Source: Hypericum androsaemum | Taxonomy: Eukaryota; Streptophyta; Magnoliopsida; Malpighiales; Hypericaceae | NCBI GenBank assembly: GCA_963995505.1 | Contig: OZ023181.1 | Coordinates: 7,787,487-7,851,486 of the forward strand | Direction: 5' to 3' | Length of the DNA stretch: 64,000 bases | Shown: positions 57,135 to 64,000 of the stretch, in pieces | How positions within the stretch are numbered: position 1 is the first letter of the stretch | How the letters are laid out: every line of letters begins with the position of its first letter | The notes under the pieces: model-generated | The model's input: the letters and a program-made list of their open reading frames with translations, nothing else | Told to the model about the DNA's origin: nothing | Databases searched by the model: none | Position numbers and translations under genes: made by a program

Positions 57135-58671
57135 TGATGAGTGTGTATACGCTCATATTTTATTTTGTATTTCGTATGTGTTTAGTCGTATTTTTGTTCA
57201 TTTTTATCTTGTGCCATTGAATCTTTTGTCATTTCTATGTGTTTTAGTCTTGGAGTGGAATTCTACCCTTTGTCGTATTTTGTGATAGAAAGTGAAGCTC
57301 ATTGGAGACCGTTGAAGGGGTGATTTCAAGAGACTATACTACAAGTGTCATAAATCACTGCTCGAGCATCAGATTATAACAAATGAGATGTCATTGGAAA
57401 GCTTAAAGAGAGATCTGCATTTTAACTTTAATAGTCGAGGTCAAATTTAGAGCAGAAGAGGGCAAAAATGGAAAATACATCAAATATATAGAGACTAGCG
57501 ATGGGCAGCCAACTTGCGATCGCAAGGGAGGAGGTACAGAATTTTGGGACGCCCAAGTTACGATGGGGAGTTCATTGGCGTCCACCAGTGCTCCTAAATT
57601 CAACTTTTTGTGGACTTTCTTTTTAGTCGGGCGTCTTGCCCGTTTTGAATTGACTCGATCTCTTGGCCTCCTGTTACAGTCCTAGGACCCTAGATATACT
57701 TACTATCCTTATTTTAGGCTGCTTGTGATTGGCTATTAGGACTTCTAGTTTAGGGTGACCTCTTCTAGATTTTTCTATTCTCTAGTTAGATGCTTGGCTA
57801 TATATAGGCCATTAGCTCTTAGGTTTTTATACACCATTATTCCAGCAACTTGAGACTACTTTGATTATTAATAAAGAATCAATTTCAGTTAGCTACGTGG
57901 AGGAGATTGGCGAGGCTTGCTCGAATGACTAAGCTTTCTCTATCCTTCTCTTTATGCTAGTTGTTATCATGTTCTTCATTAATCTACCTTGCTTTGTTAC
58001 CGTGCTTAGCGAGTAGTTCTCTTGTGAGTGCGATGCCCTAGCTATGTAATTGATTATCTATGTGAGTTTATGGTTTGAATATTTTTTGTTAGTTGTTAAT
58101 TGGTATACTTAATACTTAACATAACTTGATCACTTAGGCTATTAATAGGATTGATGAGAGTGGACCGAAAGGCAATTGAATTGATGGATAAACCAATTGG
58201 CATATTCTTAGGAATTAATGAGATGTCTTAATATCGTGAGAATAACCTATTAGGAGGAATCTTCATAATTTGGATTAGCCTAGTTCTAGATCTAATTGAT
58301 GAGCAAAAGTGTAGTAATCTAGGTCTTTTCTGTCTTGGTTTTGTCACTAAAATGAGCGAAAGTGTTAGAAAAATGTATTAGAACACTCCGGGTACTAGTT
58401 AGAACTTCATAAGAACCATAATCTTTGATACAAGTAGTTAATTCATAATGATTACGTGCTCGTTTATCTTTATTAATTTACAACTTGTTTATTTACGTTC
58501 TTGATTTCGTACATTCACTTACAACCTCGCTACTTCTTTTCAACCTTTTATTCTCCCGCTTCGCATAATTGATTATTTTGATTTCATGTTCCAACTCTCA
58601 GTTCAAGAATCTTACTTTTTACTATAATATTTATTTGCACGTGTAATTGTTTATCAATTTTTTGTGCATCA
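57135..58671 (+). repeat. 5' LTR of the gypsy element
   Basis: This is about 1537 bp, from TGATGAG to GTGCATCA. The first 395 bp match 63604-64000. A TATA-like TATATATAGGCC lies near 57800. Confidence 0.85.
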
Positions 58672-58674
58672 AAT

Positions 58675-58692
58675 TGGCACCGTCGACACAGA
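58675..58692 (+). other. Primer-binding site of the gypsy element
   Basis: TGGCACCGTCGACACAG follows the LTR by three bases. It resembles the TGGCGCCGT-type site used by Athila-like elements. Confidence 0.65.
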
Positions 58693-58784
58693 ACTAAGAT
58701 TTTAGGACATAAATCGGAAGGAATTGGTTTTGTGTAGCATACTTACTAATTTCGTGCACTTTCTTTTACAGGATTCTCTAGTAC

Positions 58785-60480
58785 ATGCCAAGAACCCAAA
58801 GTGAAGGACTAGACCTTGACATAGACGATGTGCTTGAGGTTGACATCAGAGTACTTGAAAGGGTAAATTGGTGCGAAAGGAGGAACCCAAACGAGATCAA
58901 TGGCACAAAATCAGAAAGACTGAGTGAACCACGCTCTTGTGGATGCTCCACAAAGAAGGACGCTGCTGGAATCGTCCGTCCCCGTATGAAATAGAAATCC
59001 TAATGGTTTACAACAACCAGCTGTAGGCCCCAACGCCTTCCAGATCCCAGCGGCAATTGTCGAATTACTGCAAAACTCGGTCTAATTTGGTGCGTGCCAA
59101 ACGAAGATGCTCAAGACCATCTCTCTCGATTTGAAGACATATGGAACATCATGAAGTTCCAAAATATCAATGATGATGTCTTGAAGCTGCATCTTTTCTA
59201 CTTCTTTTTGAAAGATCGAGTTCGTATTTGGTACAACAAGTTAAAAAGAGAGACAATAAGAAGTTGGACTGATCTGGCCCATATTTTCCTGCAGAAGTTC
59301 CTTTCTATGGCCAAGACAGCCAAACTCTTGCAAGAAATCAACACATTTATATAAGGAGGTGGGGAGAGCATCTATGAAGCTTGGAAACAGTTCACTGATC
59401 TTCAAAGTGCCCTTCTCTCAATATGGCATAACTCAGGAGAACCTCATGAAGATCTTTTACAATGTGTTAGATGGCCCATCTCGTGCTCATATTGCCGCCT
59501 CATCTCAAGGGGTGTTCTTGAGAAAGATTGCTAATGAAGCTGCTCATTTGATGGAGGAGATGGCTGGGGTCAATGACATGTGGCCAAAAGAACACGCCAA
59601 GCAACCACATAAGAAAGTAACCCGAGGGGTACATGAAGTGGATAGCAACACCAGGCTTAAAGCTAAATTGGAGGCACTTACCAAAAGATTTGAATAATTG
59701 GCCAAAGACAAGAAAAAGGCAGCTACGGTGTAAGATACTTATGAGCTTTCCAAAGAATCACATCATACTAATGATTGTCCAATGTTTGGGGAGATTCAGA
59801 TCATCACTGATAGAACATCACCAAGTATGGGCTACTTAAAATAAACTAATGCTCAGCAAAAATTTTCTCAATTTGGCCAGCAGGCAAACAATACTAGTGC
59901 CCAACAAGAACCTAAGAAACCATATTTGAGAGATCAAGTCAAAGAAATGGGTGAGAAAATTAATCAATTAGTGGGAGACCAAGCCAATGTCTTCTTAAAG
60001 ATCGATCAATTGGTAGGGGTGGCCCAGCAGTCCATCCAACAACAAAACATAAGTGTGCAGCAGATTGATCATATTAAAGCCCGCCAACAAGAAGTGGCAA
60101 TGTTGCTCAAGGGGCAGGCCACTCTACTAAAAAAGATGGAGACCAAACTCAAAAATTTTGGCTGCAGTAAACACTTAAAGGCCAATAGGTTCTCTACCAA
60201 GTAACACAGAGCCAAACCCACGAGGAAAAGTGATGGCCATCATATTGAGGAGCGTGAATGAGAATGATGAACCATATATTCTTCCACCACCTTATGTCCC
60301 TCCACCTCCATTCCCTCAAAGACTTCTGAGAATGGCACCACTTGAGAATAGGTCCTCTCGAAAAGAGCGTGTTGAACCGATCAAGCCAGTTATAGAAGAA
60401 GAGGTAGTTGCTAAAAATAATGAGGAACAAGCTAAAAGCGGTGAAAAAGAGGATTCTTATATTCTCTCAATATCTCCTCA
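58785..60480 (+). pseudogene. Gypsy gag (frameshifted)
   Basis: A first frame opens at 58785 (MPRTQSEG). The Retrotrans_gag core lies at 59094-59354 (HLSRFEDIWNIM, KDRVRIWYNKL, SWTDLAHIFLQKF, KTAKLLQEI) and stops at 59354. The frame then shifts, and YNVLDGPSRAHIAASSQG and AHLMEEMAGVNDMWP appear at 59450-59600. A coiled-coil-like Gln/Lys-rich frame (59926-60204) and a short frame to 60480 complete the region. Stops between these parts prevent a single Gag. Confidence 0.8.
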
Positions 60481-60498
60481 ACAAGTCAAGAAAGACAC

Positions 60499-61098
60499 AT
60501 GATCGATGAGAATGCTCTTGAATTTATTGTGACAGTGGACAATATTCAAAGCCATCTCTTCTTATTAGAGATGTTAGAACAAAGACCACAATATGCCGAG
60601 TTCCTTAAGAAAATTATCGCAAAGAAGAAAGAGCGGAACGATGGCGAGATGACCCCTTTGGTAGCAAATGGCACACTGCCAAAATTGAAAGATCCAGAGA
60701 GTTTCACTATTCCTTGCACTATTGATGGTGTTCAGTTTCCATATTGCTTATGTGATTTGGGTGCCAATGTTAATCTTATGCCTTTGGCTAGTTTCAGAAA
60801 ACTCAAATTAGGGGATGTCAAACCTACACTTCAAAAGCTTCAGCTTGCAGATCAAACTATGAAGAAACCACATGGAATCGTGGAGGATGTGCTAATCAAA
60901 GTTGATAAGTCTCTAATACCTGTAAACTTTGTGGTGCTGGACTATGCTGCTAATGGAAGTTACCTACTGATTCTGGGATGTCCATTCCTCAACACTAGTC
61001 ATGCAATGGTGGATGTCCATAATGGCAAGCTACTTCTCTGTATAGACCTAAATGAAATAGAGTTCCAAGTAACCGATGGGTATCTTCGTCTACTATAG
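60499..61098 (+). pseudogene. Gypsy retropepsin (aspartic protease) domain
   Basis: A 199-codon frame contains the Athila-type protease: FTIPCTIDGVQFPYCLCDLG, with the catalytic Asp in CDLGANVNLMPLASFRKL, then LQLADQT, VLDYAANGSYLLILGCPFL and NTSHAMVDVHNG. The frame ends at YLRLL. It would normally continue to reverse transcriptase, which is missing here. Confidence 0.85.
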
Positions 61099-61858
61099 TG
61101 CCAAAAGGAGTAACACAGTCAACCAATGACTCTAAATTAGCAAGTTTAGTATTTAATTTTTCTTTATTTTTGTGTTTGCTTCAGTATTGTTATTTTGATT
61201 TAGTATTTTAATAGTCTTAGCAGGAGGTTTAAAGAAGAGAAAATAAGATTTAGACGAAGCTCGCCAGTCCCTACAAAAACTTTGCTGCGTGCTAAAGACA
61301 ATTGAAGCAAAACACCAACAACCTTCCCCATCGCCTCCTTCTAAAGATTGACAGGGCGGTATCAGTCAACTTCTCTTTCTTTTCTGTGTCATATGATGTG
61401 TTTGTGGTTTTGGTTCTGTGTTTCTGTGATGTTGTGTTATTTTATGTATGTCTTGCCCCCACATTGAGGACAATGTGTTCAATAAATGTGGGGGTGCCCA
61501 ATGTGTTTTTGTTTCTTTTGGAGTATGTGATCAAGTCTAGGTCTGAATTTAGGAGTGTGTTTATGTTTAATGTGGTGTCAAAAGCAGATGATAAAACTTC
61601 ACCCTTGAATAATTGACCCCTTAGCAATCGATAGGATTAAGCCAATGGTAAAAGTCGTTCTTGCTTTTCACCCTAGGAGTGCTCATGTCAGGACAAAAGT
61701 AGCAACGATAGGATTAAGCCCATAGTAAAAGTAGTTCTTGCTTTTTAAAATCTCATAATTGGACTAAGCAATTACTAGGATACGGGACCAAAAGAACACA
61801 TGAGTAGTTGAGGGAACACACTCTTAGTAACCGAACCCCACTTGTATATTAAAAAGAT
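61099..61858 (+). other. Gypsy region downstream of protease, no pol
   Basis: No RT or integrase text is present. The phrase TGCCCCCACATTGAGGAC and the block AATAAATGTGGGGGTG near 61450-61495 are typical of the 3' region of Athila-like elements. The pol genes were probably deleted between about 61100 and 61450. Confidence 0.6.
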
Positions 61859-62889
61859 GAGATAATTACTCTCAGGACCCCAGGGTATAGTCAAATAGAC
61901 TCTGAGGACCCTGTAGTTTTCCTACTAATTACTGAGCCCCTGTAGTTTGGTTATTATTATACTCTCGAGTTCCTGGCTGATGTCAGCAGTTATTTTTGCC
62001 TTTTTTGTCATGGAAATGACCTTTATGCCCTTACATACAAAAAACAAAAGAAAAGCAATAAACCCATCGTCTTCCTCGCCGGTCTAATCGGACCCCGACC
62101 CGCATGCTTGTCAGGACCAACAGGGCCACGTGTCATCTTCTGCCAGGACGACGGGCTCGGGGGCATCGTAGCAGGTGGACCCCAGGCTCGAAAGCTCCAC
62201 GATCTCCCTAAGCTCCTCCTCTTCCTCGGAGGAGAAGGATAACGTGGAGGAGAGCTCCAAGGTGGGGTCCATATAGGCGGCGCGGGTGGCGGTGGCCTTG
62301 ACGTCGCGGGGGGAGGAGGAGGTAGGGCAGGGGAAGGAGAGGGCGAGGTCGGGGAAATTGAGGATGGCGGAGGCGTCCTTGATGGTGATGGCGGCGACAT
62401 CGTGGCCCCGGGCGGCCATCTCTGGCGTCGGGAAGGTCCCCAGCCAAATGTGGGACTTCTTCCTCGGCTCCTTTATCTTCGACACCCACTTCCCCCAGCT
62501 CCTCATCCTCACCCCCTAGTACATTGTGTGCTTGTCGTCATTTTTCTTCGGGGTGTCGTCTTTGTCTTTCAGGAGGGCGTCGTCCCGAATTCGCTTGGGG
62601 GGCGGTGGTGATGACGTGGAGGAGTTGGACCGGCGATAGGGGATAGGGGATTGCTATCATTTTTGGACCGGCGAGGAAGACGACGAGTTTATTACTTTTT
62701 TGTTTTTTTTGTATAAGGGCATAAAGGTCATTTCTATGACAAAAAAAGGCAAAAATAACTGCTGACATCAGCCAGGGATCCGAGAGTATAATAATAACCA
62801 AACTAAAGGGGCTCAGCAATTAGTAAGAAAATTACAGGGTCCTCAGAGTCTATTTGACTATACCCTGGGGTCCTGAGAGTAATTATCTC
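61859..62889. mobile_element. Pack-MULE carrying an AP2/ERF gene fragment
   Basis: TAAAAAGAT occurs at 61850-61858 and 62890-62898 as a 9-bp duplication. The inverted repeats are about 140 bp (GAGATAATTACTCTCAGGAC against GAGATAATTACTCTCAGGAC on the other strand) and continue through GACTCTGAGGACCCTGTA and CTGATGTCAGCAGTTATTTT. The GC-rich interior encodes part of an AP2/ERF transcription factor on the minus strand and no transposase. It inserted into the gypsy element after the element had arrived. Confidence 0.92.
62111..62640 (-). pseudogene. Captured DREB-type AP2/ERF fragment with a stop in the YRGVR motif
   Basis: The minus strand encodes PPPKRIRDD (about 62600) and KKNDDKHTMY. A TAG at 62516-62518 then stands where the invariant Arg of YRGVR belongs. 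[14 protein letters not shown] and [19 protein letters not shown] follow, a DREB subgroup AP2 domain with the WLG element, and then an acidic Ser/Glu-rich C-terminus ([13 protein letters not shown]) ending near 62111. The frame is otherwise open for 133 codons after the stop. The parent gene would be a DNA-binding stress-type regulator. Only a fragment without its own promoter is here. Confidence 0.85.
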
Positions 62890-63603
62890 TAAAAAGATTT
62901 TAGCTAACTTGTGAGTCTAACCGAGTGATGTGCTTCCTGCCAAAAAACCCATTTTGAAACTCTTTTATGGCGAAGGGCAGTGGTTAGGTCAATCAAGTTG
63001 GAGCAAAGCCCCTACCCGCAAGGAGAAGGAAAAGAAAAAAATATGGAATGTGAAAAAAATGAAAAAAAGTGATGAAAAGGGATTGGTTGTGGAATGTATG
63101 CGGATGTGTAATGTATATGCAGATTGTGGATTGTGGAATGTGGATGGGAGGAATGGAAAGGTCCATAAAAATATAAAAATAGATCTTGGTCGGGGTGAAC
63201 TCCAGGCTAACAAGGACAAACTCAAAGATTCGTGGAGGTAGCTATAAAAAATTGAGTTAGGTGAGTCAGCCTGCCAATATCTGCGAATGAGTCCTAGGAC
63301 GCCGAATGAGTGAAGCTAACTGCTAACAAAAACTATTTTGGGGCTAGGTGAAAGGATGGAGCAATGTGTTCTTAATTATCTCTTCATGTCGTGTGCTTGT
63401 TACGGTAGTGTTCCTAGTAATCTTCACTGCTTTTTGAATGATAAAAATTATGGGGAACTACTTTTACTTATGGGCTGGACTTGAATTGTTGAATTGAGCT
63501 AATATAAGATTTTCTTCGGATAGTTTGTTGCTAGGGGGCCAACAATTTAGTGTGTTTAATGCTTACTTAGTTGAGGACAAGCAAGGAAATAAGTGTGGGG
63601 GTG
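62890..63603 (+). other. Gypsy 3' internal region and polypurine tract
   Basis: No gene is seen. A 103-codon Lys-rich frame at 62930-63241 has no motif. The region ends AGTGTGGGGGTG, the polypurine tract directly before the 3' LTR. Confidence 0.6.
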
Positions 63604-64000
63604 TGATGAGTGTGTATACGCTCATATTTTGTTATATATTTTATACTTATTTAGTCATATTTTTGTTTATTTTCATCTTGTCCCATTAAGTCTTTTATCA
63701 TTTCTATGTGTTTTAGTCTTGGAGTAGACTTCTACATTTGTCGTATTTTGTGATAGGAAGTGAAGCTCATTGGAGGCTGTTGAAGGGATGATTTCAAGAA
63801 ACCAGGTTGCAAGAGCCATAAATCACTGCTCAAGCATTAGATTACAATAAATGAGATATCATTGGAAAGCTTGAAGAGAGATCTAAATTTTGTCTTTTAT
63901 AGTCGATGACAAATTCGAAGCGAAAGAGGGCCAAAAATAGAAAATACAATAAAGATGTATAGACTACCGACGGGCAGCCAATATGCAATTGCAATGGGTG
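63604..64000 (+). repeat. 3' LTR of the gypsy element (truncated by window end)
   Basis: This 397-bp start matches 57135 onward with scattered substitutions and small indels, which indicates an old insertion. Confidence 0.88.

Larger units (their letters stand above)
57135..64000 (+). mobile_element. Athila-like Ty3/gypsy element, gag-protease only, runs off the window
   Basis: The 5' LTR starts TGATGAGTGTGTATACG at 57135 and the 3' LTR starts identically at 63604. A primer-binding site, gag and retropepsin follow in order. The purine tract GTGTGGGGGTG precedes the 3' LTR. No RT, RNase H or integrase occurs between 61098 and 63603, so it is a non-autonomous derivative. A Pack-MULE sits at 61859-62889. 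The right end and target duplication lie outside the window. Confidence 0.88.

Noticed and set aside
62111..62512. AP2/ERF frame as an active gene
   Set aside because: A stop in YRGVR, the lack of its own promoter, and its place inside MULE ends make it a captured fragment.

Overview
This is nuclear DNA of a flowering plant, most likely a eudicot. The evidence is AT-rich, intron-containing genes, a plant actin leader and first coding exon, an ATL-type RING-H2 gene, and a dense layer of plant LINE, Ty1/copia, Ty3/gypsy (Athila-like) and Mutator-like elements. The species cannot be named from the sequence. Only two gene models look intact. Almost everything else is transposon or decayed sequence.

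The most unusual locus is on the minus strand at about 14.48-16.75 kb. A complete actin front end (TATA box, leader exon, 233-bp leader intron, a 20-codon first coding exon and the conserved first coding intron) runs in frame into a geminivirus-type replication-associated protein (Rep). The Rep part has lost the N-terminal endonuclease region but keeps the oligomerisation region, a mastrevirus-like intron and the SF3 helicase/ATPase domain. The predicted product has 240 residues in three coding exons with no stop or frameshift, followed by an AATAAA signal. Just downstream lies a broken mastrevirus-like coat protein relic with frameshifts and a tiny LINE insertion. An intact Rep chimera beside a decayed coat protein suggests a viral fragment captured and kept by the host.

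Layout. 0.6-2.2 kb: plus-strand LINE remnant. 4.05-7.0 kb: segmental duplication (segment A) of sequence found at 18.8-19.9 kb (B) and 30.1-31.3 kb (C), carrying a truncated ATL 3' end and a 783-bp retro-insertion. 7.8-14.4 kb: very old minus-strand copia. 14.5-16.75 kb: endogenous geminivirus relic and actin-Rep gene. 17.7-18.8 kb: long-TIR MULE. 20.27-26.50 kb: full-length minus-strand L1-type LINE with a perfect 19-bp target-site duplication. 27.5-30.0 kb: another long-TIR element holding a MITE. 31.2-31.9 kb: intact ATL gene. 34.77-41.25 kb: copia with both LTRs and a TSD. 44.9-55.4 kb: older copia (inverted gag duplication) interrupted by a MULE (48.4-49.9 kb) and a short non-autonomous LTR element (52.8-54.7 kb). 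55.7-57.1 kb: two more copia fragments. 57.1-64.0 kb: gag-protease-only Athila-like gypsy element containing a Pack-MULE that carries a broken AP2/ERF (DREB-type) gene fragment.

The two likely functional genes, ATL and actin-Rep, have separate promoters and no evident functional link. All calls come from reading the sequence. No database search or expression data were available.
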